40,440 bases of DNA from Mesostigma viride (taxonomy: Eukaryota; Streptophyta; Mesostigmatophyceae; Mesostigmatales; Mesostigmataceae). The position numbers were made by a program, and so were the translations under genes. The stretch covers positions 1-40,440 of the forward strand of contig RPFO01001679.1 of assembly GCA_009746045.1 (NCBI GenBank), read 5' to 3'. Positions 20,229-30,605 of the stretch are shown piece after piece. Each line of letters begins with the position of its first letter. Within the stretch, counting starts at the first letter, position 1. Below the pieces are notes generated by a model, which saw nothing but the letters and a program-made list of their open reading frames with translations, ran no database searches and was not told where the DNA came from.

Positions 20229-20789
20229 GGCCACAGTGGATGGCAGGCAGCATTTTTTGCTCGGTGCTCGCCGCCCATTTCTCGATGGCATTTTGACTGA
20301 CCTTGACCCAGAAATTATTGTAGCAAGCAATCAGTTTTGCGTGGTACGTGGGGAGTGGGTGTTAGTGCGTATGCACCCAAGCAGAAATAGGAGGCCAATA
20401 AGCGCCGGCCGGTTGTGGCCGAAGGACGCGGGTTTCTCCCAGATATTTAGCAAGTGCATTCTATTTATTGTAGTTTAGTGTGTCCATCCCCATAGGATGC
20501 GTTAGCAACGTAAATCCCATGCCTGATACAACAACGAGATTTCAGCGTTAGTGTCAATTTCAGTCCGGTCTTTCTAAGCCGTGACATCAACCCGGCATGG
20601 CATGCATGATTACATTCTCCTGCTGGTGATGGGTCTTGGATGAAAGGCACTGTTTCCATGTGCACTCCTTTTCCCTGCGCTGGGTCTGCCTGGGGAACTA
20701 TGAACATTTATAATTTGTTGTTACTATCTGACACGGGACGCAGAACTTTACGTGTAAATTAATTCATTGATTGATAATCTGACACGGGC
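20229..20789. other. Downstream of inhibitor-2, no gene seen
   Basis: Presumed 3' UTR and intergenic sequence. A 12-bp direct repeat ATCTGACACGGG occurs at about 20727 and 20777, next to the tail of LINE-2. No other feature. Confidence 0.5.
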
Positions 20790-20979
20790 CATTAATTAAT
20801 TGAACCGACGTGCTCCCGTTGGGGAGTCATGGAGCACCTATGTGTGCACAACGGGAAGGCCAGGGACCCCCCTCTTCCCTCATGCCAGTCGCATGCCGCA
20901 TGAGGGTGGACAATCGGACCCGTCGAAATTACGATCCGGCATCCCCTGTGGGTGCAATAAGACCGGTTTGAACATCGTG

Positions 20980-21069
20980 TGGCTGTGGTGGCCAGCGCGT
21001 GAGCGAACGTGCGATGCAAGGCGCCCGCCTTGCATTGCACGTTCGCTCACGCGCTGGCCACCACAGCCA
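20980..21069. repeat. Near-perfect 44-bp inverted repeat (hairpin)
   Basis: Arms 20980-21023 and 21026-21069 are complementary at 43 of 44 positions with a 2-base spacer. It lies in the 3' UTR of LINE-2, between its stop codon and tail. LINE-1 has no equivalent. Confidence 0.85.
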
Positions 21070-21121
21070 TGTAATGCTCTCCGCCTGGGCATATATAGCT
21101 GGGTTGACGGTACACTAGGGC

Positions 21122-21143
21122 TAAGTAAGTAAGTAAGTAAGTA
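21122..21143 (+). repeat. AAGT microsatellite
   Basis: Five to six tandem AAGT units next to the LINE-2 hairpin. Confidence 0.8.
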
Positions 21144-21257
21144 CTTGCGTGTCATGCGCAAAGGCATGCCACGGAGTACTATGCTAATCTCATTAGAAAA
21201 ATAATTACACAAAAGTTTAGACAAATATCGTCTGCATCATCCCCCAACCGTTAAGCA

Positions 21258-21607
21258 CTAGATGGGGATGTAATCCTCATCCGAGCTGTCCTCTACTGTA
21301 ATGGCAGACGAGGCGGTAGTGTAGCGGCTATCCTCAGGACCAATAACCTCCACCTGCGGACTTCTACCCTGGCTAGCAACGGGCCGCGGGGCCCGTGGGG
21401 AGAAAACAGGAGCATACCCCTCGGGGAGGTGCTTATCGCAGATGGCAGCCCATTTCTCCTTGTCAATCATGCGGGCGCGGAGTACGGATAGTCCCAGAAG
21501 CCCTGCGTCTTCAAGCAGTTGTGTCACATAGGTCCGGGTCGCGCCGCGCCGGTGCCCGGCGCGCGCAAGTTTGCCAGTGGGTTGCGATGGGACAAGGGGA
21601 CCCTGCC
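21258..21607 (-). pseudogene. LINE-2 C-terminal coding part
   Basis: Reads LWQGPLVPSQPTGKLARAG, YVTQLLEDAGLLGLSVLRAR, MIDKEKWAAICDKHL, and a Ser/Asp-rich end. It is homologous to the LINE-1 C-terminus (EQLVEDMGGLGLSVIWKKMM). It is separated from the rest of the ORF by the insertion at 21614-22340. Confidence 0.75.
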
Positions 21608-21613
21608 ATAGGA

Positions 21614-22340
21614 TTGAACTCTTGCAGCGTTTATTGGTCAAAGACTATGACCGAGCCATTATGCTCCGTCAAGTCCGATGTTTTTTGCAACGTCACCCAC
21701 ATCTGTTCGGTGCTGCCCCTTGGCACAAGCTCTACAAACAGGTCGTGGACCGGCTGGATCGCATAGTATCTCCGCACATCTGAACCCTGTGATGCCAGAT
21801 CTCCTTTGCGGCCGTTCCGAGCTTGGCACTGGATTCGTTGTCCACATCGTCGCGTCGCTGCCGCAACACGATGTTTTCTGGCATCCGCGGGCTTTTGGTT
21901 CCCGCCGCACATTTGAAAGTGCTGTCCTCCGGCTTTTTTGCCTTTGCACCGTGTGCAGTTCTTGGACGTTTGGAATCATGGCATGGCTAACGTGATGACT
22001 GACTAGCTAGACCTTTTCAGTGGTTTTCCATTTGCGGGTATTTCCTCGTAAATGGTGGGAGAGCGATCGCAGCAATGGTGCTCACCACTAGACACTCCCG
22101 GCCAGTTAGGCTCGAAACACACGCCCTGATCAAGCATGCTGTTTCCGGCCCCACCGTCTAGGTCATCTAGTCGCTCCACACGTAAGCCAGCCATAATTTC
22201 AATGCACAAGGATACACATTTCCATCACCATTCATCTTCATCATCCTGAACGACTCGAAAACGCGGAAAAGATAACGGCAGGCTCGAGCTACCATGGTCC
22301 GGATTCTCCCGATTTCTGGCCTGCGCTGGTTGTCTCTTTG
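21614..22340. mobile_element. 727-bp insertion of unknown class in LINE-2
   Basis: Flanked by ATAGGA at 21608-21613 and 22341-22346. Removing the insert plus one ATAGGA restores the LINE frame GRHLLLWQGP. The insert begins TTGAACTCTTGCAGCG and ends GGTTGTCTCTTTG, with no clear terminal inverted repeat, no poly-A tail and no LTR-type TG..CA ends. It holds short ORFs of unknown origin. It could be a non-autonomous DNA transposon or a captured gene piece. Confidence 0.65.
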
Positions 22341-22403
22341 ATAGGAGGAGGTGTCTACCTGGTTGGCCCGTCTTAAGCCCCCCGGCAGGGCCCACATCGG
22401 TAT

Positions 22404-24006
22404 TCACCTGGTCTGTGCGGGCAAGATGGCCGGCAAAGAGGAGGCGGCGGTGTCGGATGGTATGGGTGACAAGAGGGAGCTCGCAGTAGAGCTCGGCCCG
22501 GGTGCGGCGTTCTTGGTATAGCGGACGCCGAGGATATGACGGAGCATTCGAGTGACGGTGCCGTCAAGCTGCTGGCTCAGCGCCTGGTCCAGGGTCCACG
22601 CCTCGCAGCCATAAAGGAGGATGCTGAGGACAAGGGCCTTGAACAGAATGCGCTTGCGTCGCTCACTCAGGTAGCGACAGGTCCAGAACCTGTCGAGGCG
22701 GCGGAGGGCCGCCCAGGCCTGGCCAATGCGGGTGTTGATGTCGTCGGCCGTGGAGGGAAGCCAGCTGCCAAGGAGCTTGAAGCGAGTCGCCGGGCCCGGG
22801 ACGGGGCTGCCGTCTAGCAAGAGGAGGGTGGGTGGGGCTATCCCAGCAGGGAAGCCGATGGCCATGACCCGTCCGTTTTCTTGCTGATCATATGTAAGCC
22901 CCACCGCCCGCGCTTCCAGTGATAAGCTGTCTAGCCACAGTTGGGCTGACTCTGGGGTTTCCACGAGTGTCGTGTCATCAGCGTAGATCAGATCGCTCAG
23001 GCGGTAGGGTGGGTCAACCCCGCCGTAGCTGGCGTACTCCGTGACCTCGATCCCCGGCGGGCGCCCCTCCACCCGGGCGAAGCGGGCTTGTGCACGCCGC
23101 ATAATATAGTCCACCATAATGATGAATAGATATGGGGAGAGCACACAGCCCTGCCACACCCCGGTGTGCAGGGGAAACGCCGGAGTGACGCCGTCGGCGG
23201 TACGGACCTGGGCTTGGGACCCTTCATAGAACTGGCGGATGATCTCAACGATGTACGATGGGACACGGAACAGGTGAAGGACCACCCACAGGGCGTCCCA
23301 TATAACCGTATCGAATGCCTTGGTGTAATCCACGAAGATCAATAGCAATGGCAAGAGGCCGGGGGCCAGGCGGCCCACTTCCTCGATCAGGCGGCGCGCG
23401 GTAATAGTGACCATAACACAATTGCGACCAACACGGAAGCCCATCTGGGACTCACCTAGGTGGGGATCGAGGCTGGCGCGCATGCGGTTCAGCAGGAGAC
23501 GCATGAAGACTTTCAGCACGCAGCTTTGGAGGCATACGCCGCGGTAGTTGCCGGTATCCGCGGCGGACCCCTTGCCCTTGTACAGCATGACCCGGACAGC
23601 GGTCTTCCAATACGTCGGCGGGGGAGGCCATCTCGTAGAATCCGGTTCACAAACACCCCGGAGGAAAGGCTCAAGCTCAGGCATCTTAACCACCTCCGGT
23701 GAAATATTGTCCACTCCCATGGCAGCATCATTGCGGAGGGTGGAGATGGCAGCAGCCCATTCCTGGGGAGTCCACTCGTCGTGGGGGCCGTCCACCAAGG
23801 GGCCGGAGAGCGGTGGGACTAGGTAGTCCGTCTCGCTGGTGGGCGCCTGCGGGGGCTCAATGGGGCCGCCTCGGCTGGCCGCAGGGCGTGCAGCGGGCCA
23901 GCGGGGTCAAGCGGGGGGGCGGGCCAGGGGCCCCTGATAGTTTGGCCTGGGAGCTGAACCAAATCTCAAGGCGTTCACTGGGGGTGCCTGGGATGTCAGC
24001 CCGCCC
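22404..24006 (-). pseudogene. LINE-2 reverse transcriptase (frame-broken)
   Basis: The frame reads GPLVDGPHDEWTPQEW, LIFVDYTKAFDTVIWDAL, GVWQGCVLSPYLFIIMVDY and the catalytic LIYADDTTLVE near 22980, then the thumb-like region (FKLLGSWLPSTADDINTRIG). Catalytic motifs are intact. Near 22510 the frame shifts by one base. The correct continuation, RTRAELYCELPLVTHTIRHR then LLFAGHLARTDQ, lies in another frame. The APE endonuclease is missing through 5' truncation, so the copy cannot be autonomous. Confidence 0.8.
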
Positions 24007-24103
24007 TAGCCTAATATGGATTTGTACTACAGCACTAGTACAAATTGGTTTTTTTTCAACATTGTTATTTAATGCCTCTCATAGGTCCAAAGCATGGAGG
24101 TCA

Positions 24104-24500
24104 GTGTCCCAACATGTGGTGACACCGTGACACCGTGACACCGTGACACCGTGACACCGTGACATCACAACACTAGCATTTCACAGTTTGTATGATGTCA
24201 CATGGTAATGTGACGTTCAGCACTGGTATCATGATGTCCACATGTAAGCTAAAGCGCTGCCCAACATGACGTGACACCGTGACATCATGACACCGTGACA
24301 TCGTGACACCGTGACACCGTGACATCACAACACTAGCTAGCATTTCACAGTTTGTATGATGTCACAAGGTAATGTGATGTACAGCACTGATATCATGATG
24401 TCCACATGTAAGCTGAAGCGCTGCCCAACATGACGTGACACCGCACGACATCATGACACCGTGACATCGTGACACCGTGACATCGTGACACCGTGACATT
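24104..24500 (+). repeat. Left GTGACACC array (about 3 units of 156-164 bp)
   Basis: Each unit has a run of GTGACACC / GTGACATC octamers, then CACAACACTAGC, TTTCACAGTTTGTATGATGT, ATCATGATGTCCACATGTAA and CGCTGCCCAACATG. Units begin near 24104, 24260 and 24424. The octamer runs are the reverse complement of the runs at 38.0-38.4 kb; the inter-octamer sequences differ. Confidence 0.8.
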
Positions 24501-25190
24501 GAATCTTGCTATGTATGGAGATATCGTTTTTCACTTCTCTAACTTGAGTAATGCAAGCACAAGGCAACATAATTAGTTTTGAACCCCTGAAAAGAAAGAA
24601 CCTTACATGCCCTACGTCTCAGAACACTGTTGCATCATGCATGACACCAGGACACGGTGACAAAGTGGCATGGCACAAGATACAACTGCATTTGACACCA
24701 AATATTGATAAGGCTAAACAACTAGCCTTCATTCCTAAATAGCCATGCATGCATCACATTCTTTACTGAAATATGACATGGATCTACTAAGTCAACCATG
24801 CAGTCACATGTGAGTCTCAAACCATTAAAACAGGTATGCGCATATGTGTATTCCATCTGGGTTTGATGCCCAGGCGCATACCATTAATTAGACAACTAGT
24901 CCAAAACAATGCATGTCTCACTTAATAGTCATCATAATACACATCTTGTTCCAGATTGTTATTTGGTATTTCACCAGACGCCTCCGAGGCACTGCGTCCG
25001 ATGATGCCTGGTGCAAAACAATAGCATTTATAGCACGCAAAACAAGAAAGCAAAACAAGAAAGTTACGTATTTTCTCCGACACCAAACGTCATCGTACCC
25101 TCCATGCAGCAGCCTCGTGCAAGCTGAATTGCATAGAAGCTGCAACTACGATTCTATTCATGAAAGCATACAGGCAGGCAGTCGACATCC
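24501..25190. other. AT-rich sequence with no gene recognised
   Basis: No confident coding region, RNA gene or repeat. A minus-strand stretch at 24918-25145 (RLLHGGYDDVWCRRKYVTF) could be a downstream exon of the gene starting at 25625, but the junctions are not certain. Confidence 0.4.
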
Positions 25191-25218
25191 CAAGCAGGAT
25201 AACCCCCCTAAACAACAA

Positions 25219-25314
25219 CCCCTCGCGGGGGGCGCGTGAAAACGGCAAAGGCAAAGCGGAGCCCGCCGCCTTTGGGCGGGCGGAGCGGAGTTTTCACGCG
25301 CCCCCCGCGAGGGG
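25219..25314. repeat. Perfect 25-bp inverted repeat with inner hairpin
   Basis: CCCCTCGCGGGGGGCGCGTG plus AAAAC at 25219-25243 is exactly complementary to 25290-25314. Inside, GCCCGCC and GGCGGGC (25261-25281) form a second stem. It may be a small MITE-like or snap-back element, placed inside the intron after the candidate exon 25368-25625. Confidence 0.85.
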
Positions 25315-25367
25315 AAATTTTTTTTGGAAAATGGGGCAAACCATGGGGGTTTTCTTACGGAATTTAC

Positions 25368-25625
25368 CTGCGATCTTCCTCGCGATGCAGTTTTGCCTGG
25401 TCGCTCGCGCTCCCCGTCCGAACCGCCATCAGAGGCTGCATTAATTCTATTAAGCTCATTCAGCGCGCCCCGGACGTACACGGTTGATTTCTTATCTTTT
25501 GGTTGTTCATCTGCCTTCCCGTCTACAGCAGCGCCATCATCGGCTGTCTCGGCATGCTCTGCACGTTCATCCGAGCCATACTGTTCATGGATTTCTGCCG
25601 GCGGCTGCTGTTCGCCGCTAGCCAT
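25368..25625 (-). CDS. Candidate first exon of a hypothetical gene (86 codons)
   Basis: From an ATG at 25625 the frame reads MASGEQQPPAEIHEQYGSDE, then KKSTVYVRGALNELNRINAA, and GERERPGKTASRGRSQ. It ends at a good donor, CAG|GTAAATTCC. The composition is acidic and disordered except for the YVRGALNELNRINAA segment, which looks helical. I do not recognise it, and the next exon is not identified. The frame stays open through the following hairpin, but that extension is Arg/Pro-rich and unlike the exon. Confidence 0.4.
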
Positions 25626-25754
25626 CGCAGCTATATCCTATCAAACTCCGCTGTCCTAAAAACACGAACAAACACGAGGGCACGCAAATTATCTACGTCG
25701 TGCGTCCAGAAGTACTTGTCGAGCTTAATCTGTATATTATTTTGCGTTCAAGTT

Positions 25755-25945
25755 CTCCGGACCTCGTGACATCGGGTGCATGCCTTCGTTCCCGAGGTCG
25801 ATGTCCCGAGGTCCCGAGAACTTGCGGCCCAAATTTAGGTGGTGTCCCGAGGTCCCGACACCTGATTGGCCCGTTGAGATTCGCTCAGAATCAAGAGCAA
25901 TCAATGCGGACCACGAGTAGCTCGGACCTCGTGACACCACCTCGG
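25755..25945. promoter_or_regulatory. Cluster of CCCGAGGTC palindromes and CTCGTGAC motifs
   Basis: CCCGAGGTC occurs three times (two directly followed by CCGA), within short imperfect palindromes such as GGTGTCCCGAGGTCCCGACA. GGACCTCGTGACA occurs at about 25760 and 25923. The cluster lies 130-320 bp upstream of the ATG at 25625 and may be its promoter. Confidence 0.35.
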
Positions 25946-26270
25946 GCCAGGCGGGTGCACTTGCACGCCGATATATCGACAACGATGGAAGATTGCATCG
26001 GTAAAATGTATTCTAAAGACTTTGACCGAACGACTTTCTTCATTACCGCTGCAACTTTTTTTTCCTGAGCTACCGCATATTTCCGACCAATTTCAAGGCT
26101 GCGTCAGGCTTGGCAGACCCATACTTCGTATATATATTAAAAATATAATTACTTACAGCAGAGTGAAATCACTCAAACCAAAGCAAACGCCCAGCTATAA
26201 ACCTATATACAGAGCCATGTCAAAGCTCTATACTACGATAAGACCAATGGAAACGCCTAACGGGAGGAAC

Positions 26271-28435
26271 CTAATAGCCCTGCTGCACCGCAAAATCAGC
26301 CCGCGTACGGCGGAGCATGATGTCCGCCATGGCCCGAGTCAGCGCCACCGACAAGCGCTGACGCCAATATGACGTCCAGGTCCGCGCCGACCATGGGGCC
26401 CGCTGGCCCTCCAGGTCCAGCCGGTCCTCCCGGAGCCGGCAACACTCCTTGAAGAAGGCGGAGGTCAGGGGCCCCATGGCCCCAAACTCCTCCAGGACAA
26501 AGGGCACCACACGATGGTGCCCGACGTCGCCGTAGGCCAGGAGCTTGGCCCGCTCCGCCCGGTCCGCCGTGTAACCTGCCGTGAGGGAGGCCCCAGCCAC
26601 GTGGCTAAGAGCCAAGGGCCGCGCCACCGAAACGTCAATAAGCAGATGCCGGCCACCCCCCTCAAAGTCCAGCACCACGATGTCAGGCCGGTGGTTGGGG
26701 GAATAGAAGGCAGCGCCATCCGCATCCTCGGACCGGATGTTCGCGTGGGGGAAAACCGACCGAATCATGGCGAGCACCACCGTCAGGAGGACAGTGTGCA
26801 AATACAAATACCAATTCTGATTCTGTTGGCCCCCCATGCAGGCAAGGTAGTGAGTCCCCGTGGGATCCAGCGGCTGCCCACAGCTACCACAAGGCCGCCC
26901 GGCCGGAACAAGAGGCTGCGGGGCAAATAGCTGGTGCCGGAGCGCCACCGAGTAGTGGCTGGGAGCCAAGGCGAATGGGGGGGCCATGGGAAGAGCACGA
27001 AGGTACGCCGAGCCCACACTCCGCAAGGAAAGCGAGAACAGCCACGCACGTCCCTGGGCGTTGAGGTCCGCGAAAAGAGCAATCCAATCAGCCGTGTGCA
27101 GAATACCCGCGTAGGTTTTCTGGTGTTTATCGATGACGCGAGCAGGGAATGCGGCGGGAGATTGAACGGAGGCGACCGAGGGAGTGCCGCGAGGGAGGTG
27201 GCGCTGTACCGCCTGAGCGGCACGGACGGGAGAACAGGCCTGCTGGATCTCAGCATAGGCCTCCTGGATGGCGGTGACGAAGGGCAAAGGGCTGCTGGGG
27301 TCCAGGAGGTCAGGCGCTGCCGTTGCCAAAAGGGGCAGGAGCCGGCAGCTTTCCGCCCACGACTGAGCGACGGAGCCCAAAAAGGCTGCTGGGGCCAGCC
27401 GGGCGGCACGAGTCAGACCGCAGCCACCCATCCGTGCAGGCAGGGAGGCAATGCGAATAGCATGTGGCGGGAGGTCGGGGCCCGGGACCAGCTGCGCCAA
27501 GGCCGACTGGATGCGTTCGTCGTGGCCCTCGGCGGCCAGCCGGACCTGAGACGGAAGAGCGCCCCGGAGCCAGTGAACGACGCGAGGGTGAGCGCAAAAC
27601 CACAGAAGCAGACCCTTGGTCTGCGAATCATGAAGGCGCGCAATCAAGGGCAGTACCTCAGTGCGTGCCTCGAGGGCGGCCCGCAGAGCATCGATGACAA
27701 ACGCGGGGTCGCCAACCGGAACGCCGAGGACATCCAACCCATGGAGGCGCTCGTCCCGGCCCAAGAGCTGGGGCGGAAAGCCGGAGCAATCACCTTGGGG
27801 CGAGTACACCGCGCACTTGGCAAGGGTCAACTGGAGGTTGATGTCGGCCACCGCGGTCTGCAGTGCCAGCAGAGCCGCGGTGGTGTCCGGCACAGGGCCC
27901 AGCAGGTAGATATCATCCAAGTAGGCCTGAATAGCGACCGCCGGGTGGGCAGCATGGACCGCTTGGAGGCAACCCTGGAGGGGGGCGGCAAAGTACAGGG
28001 GTCCCAGGGGGTCCCCTTGCTGGGTGCCCGACCGCGACAGCAGGCCGCCGCGAGTGCCGTCCTCCATGATGTGAACCAGTTGGCCGGGCTGGCCGTAGCA
28101 CACGGCTGTCCAAGCGTACAAGTCCTCGAAGGACTCCATGACGGCCGCAAACATGCTGGCGCGGGACAGACTGTTGAACGCGTTGTGGCAGTCGACCTTG
28201 ACGACAGCGTGGGTGGGGTGGGCCTCGAGGTAGGCCTGCACCGAATGGATGAGGATATCCGCCCCGCCTGGAGTCGTCACCCCCAGCTGGGCCGCCACCG
28301 AGGTCTCACCCGCTGCGAGGGGCGGGCAGAAAAAGGCACGGAGCTCGGGCGCCTTTTGGCGGCAGATCACTTTGCCCACGAGCTTGCGGAGCACCTCACC
28401 GCAGGCGATCGGGCGCACCTTGCCCTCGGGGGGGG
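26271..28435 (-). CDS. RLE retrotransposon: reverse transcriptase and endonuclease
   Basis: The frame runs from a homopolymer frame break at 28428-28435 to a stop at 26271. RT motifs: PPEGKVRPIACGEVLRKLVG, VVKVDCHNAFNSLSR, SGTQQGDPLGPLYFA and the catalytic AYLDDIYLLG near 27915. Then come a thumb-like region, a CCHC cluster CGSCGQPLDPTGTHYLAC (near 26840-26890), and a restriction-like endonuclease core with RPDIVVLDFEGGGRHLLIDV (26.65-26.70 kb), the PD..D signature of R2/NeSL/CRE-type elements. The C-terminus has LAYGDVGHHRVVPFVLEEFG. All catalytic residues I can place are present. The frame must start upstream in the next block. Confidence 0.85.
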
Positions 28436-30082
28436 CAAGACACCCTTGAGCAGAGCGAGGAGGCGAGCGCCCGCTAACCACTCGCGCGCAGCGGGAGGAA
28501 CGCGACCAGCCGCCAGGTCAATGAGGGTGTCAAAGAGAATGTCCTCGCCCCCATGCCCCACCAGGACCTCCAAGTGCTCGTAGCGCCAGCCCGACGGCCC
28601 GGTAGAGGAAGCCCGCGGGACCTCACGCATCACCTCCAGGAAGCAGTCGCGGTCCAGCCGGAGGGGGGCCGGCAGGGGGTCCGGCACGGGCAGCTGGAAT
28701 CCGGGCTCCGCAGGGTGAAGAGCCTCCAAGGCCGCCAGGGTAGCCGCATTGGCGGGGGCGAGCTTGGCCATTTCCAAGCGGGTCATGGCCCGGCTGAGCT
28801 GCCCCTCGCGGACGAGGCGGATGACGTCGGCGGCCACCCGCTCGAAGTTGACCTCCCCCGACAGCCGGGCCGTGCGCGGGGGCGGCACGCCAAACAGCCC
28901 CTCCCAGTCCCCCTGCAGAAAGCGTCGGCAACGGGCAATAACCGCACCCTGGAGGCCGCGCACACCACGCCCGAGAGGGGTGAGGAGCAGGCGGGGGGTC
29001 ACCATGTGCAGTTTAAAGCCCAGCGGGTCGTCCGGAGCGGCGTGCATGCGCCGGAGAGAAACGATTGCACATTGCGCGAAAAGGCTACGCGCGCGGTGGG
29101 GGAGGTCGGTCAGGGTAGACGTCGGGTTGATGGCGCATGCATCCCAGGGACCGTGTCAAGCCAACGCCAACTGGCCGAGTAGTCGGGCGGCGGGGGCTGG
29201 GAGCCGGGGGAGCCGAGGCGGGAGGGGGGAGGGGGCCGGGACTGCTGGCCGGTTGAGGGGCCGTTGAGCAACACAGGCGCGCGCGTGCTGAGCGCGCCCG
29301 TGAATGGAGTACACCCGCTGGCAGTGAGCTTCCGGGCACCGGTAACAGCTCATGGCCTGCAGATCCGCCGCGCCGAGATCGGGGTGCACAGCGCGAAGGT
29401 GCTGGCAGAGGAGGTTACGGTTGTGGAACACACCCGCACACGGGGACCCCGTGGGAAGCAGCACGGCACACCGGTGAAGGCCGTCGGCGGGCGCTGAGTG
29501 GCGGGGAGCGGCGCCAGCAAAGGCAGGACGTGGGGCCTGCGGCGTCTCCCCAGCCGGGCCGGCAGGCGCGCGCACCACGACCCGACCAGCGCCCGGCAGG
29601 CCCGCCGGGGCCACGGAGGAGGCAGTGCCCACCGGGGAGACCCCCAGCGGAGGGGGATCGAGAACGCCGGCGCCCCTCCCAGGGGGACTCGCCAGCGCGC
29701 CCGCGACCACCCCAGGCCCCGGCAACGAGGCCGGGGGCGGAGGCCGAGGGGTCGGGGAGGCAGCTGGCCCCGGGGCCCGGTGGGGACCCGGCAGGGGACC
29801 CAGCGAGACCGGGGGCGGGCCGAGAGGAAGCGCAGTCCCAGGGGGCGGCACAACAGCCCGGCACAACGGGCAGCGCGGCACGGAGTGGAGCAAGCTGCGC
29901 GCGATGCACGCTTGATGGAATGTGTGGCCGCACGCGGGCAGGCGACACAAGCCATCCCCCGGCCGGAAGGGCTCAAGGCAGATGGCACAGGAGCCCGACT
30001 CGGGGTCGTCCCCCTCCAGAAGGGACCGGACATGAGGGGGGGCGGGTCCCAGCCGGCCTCCCAGCAACCCGGGAGGCGGCAA
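28428..30082 (-). pseudogene. RLE retrotransposon: RING-H2, C2H2 fingers and RT N-terminal region
   Basis: One frame covers the block, with a single in-frame TGA at 29156-29158. First comes a RING-H2 finger: CAICLEPFRPGDGLCRLPAC then GHTFHQAC and RCPLC (29860-29992), with the C-x2-C..C-x-H-x2-H-x2-C..C-x2-C ligand order complete. A long Pro/Gly-rich linker follows, then C2H2-like fingers (CAGVFHNRNLLCQHLRAVH and CPEAHCQRVYSIHGRAQHAR, 29290-29460). After the TGA: ARSLFAQCAIVSLRRMHAAP and PSGWRYEHLEVLVGHGGEDI, which is the RT N-terminal region. RING-H2 domains usually act as E3 ubiquitin ligases; a role here is inference. Confidence 0.75.
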
Positions 30083-30605
30083 TCTGGGCGCGCGAGAGGA
30101 TGCCGACCGGTTGGTCAGCCGCGGGGTGCCATTCGTGCGGGATGCCTGCCAACTCCAGGATGTCGTGGAGGAAGGCAGAAACAGGCGTCCCCGCGGTTAG
30201 GGGCTGGGCGCGCCCGGCCGAGTCCACCAAGATGGCCTGGCCGCCCTGAACCGCGATGGGGGCCCCGAACTCCACACGCAGCATGGCGGCCTGCGCCAGG
30301 CTGAGGGAGGTGATGAGAAAGCCCCCACTGGCAACCGGGCCGGGAGGCGGGGCCTGGGCGTCCAAGAAGAGGCGAAGCTGCCGCGGGGACATGAGGCCCA
30401 GGTCGGCGCCGCCCGCGAGGTAGGCCGCCCGCACCGAGACCTGTGCGTCTCGAGCCACCGCCGTGACGAACTCGACCACCGCCTGACCCACCCGCTCGTC
30501 CAGGGAAAGCAGCTCTTCCTGCCGGGCGGCCGGGAGATGCCACGGCAGCCGGCAGCCGGCGTGATATCCTTCCAAGACATACCCCCAAAGAGTCGAGGCC
30601 GTCAC
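30083..30605 (-). pseudogene. RLE retrotransposon: middle domain, shifted frame
   Basis: Reads TASTLWGYVLEGYHAGCRLP, LLSLDERVGQAVVEFVTAVA, FLITSLSLAQAAMLRVEFGA and HDILELAGIPHEWHPAADQP, in a frame different from both neighbours. The composition suggests a folded alpha/beta segment of unknown family between PHD and RING. The frame shifts to the RING frame near 30030-30080. Confidence 0.6.

Larger units (their letters stand above)
20790..24006 (-). mobile_element. LINE-2: 5'-truncated APE LINE with a nested insertion
   Basis: On the minus strand the element starts near 24006 in the linker before the reverse transcriptase (RADIPGTPSERLEIWFSSQA aligns with the LINE-1 segment RHDVPGAPAKRLRTW) and ends with a TTAA-type tail at about 20790-20802. 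The conserved 3' end CTCCCGTTGGGGAGTCATGG lies at 20814-20833. Its coding region is interrupted at 21614-22340 by a 727-bp insertion. The C-terminal block after it (LWQGPLV to SSDEDYIPI-stop at 21258) matches the LINE-1 C-terminus. Confidence 0.85.

Noticed and set aside
26934-28583. 549-codon plus-strand ORF opposite the reverse transcriptase
   Set aside because: Antisense shadow of a GC-rich coding region; it has no recognisable motif, while the minus strand has clear RT and endonuclease motifs.
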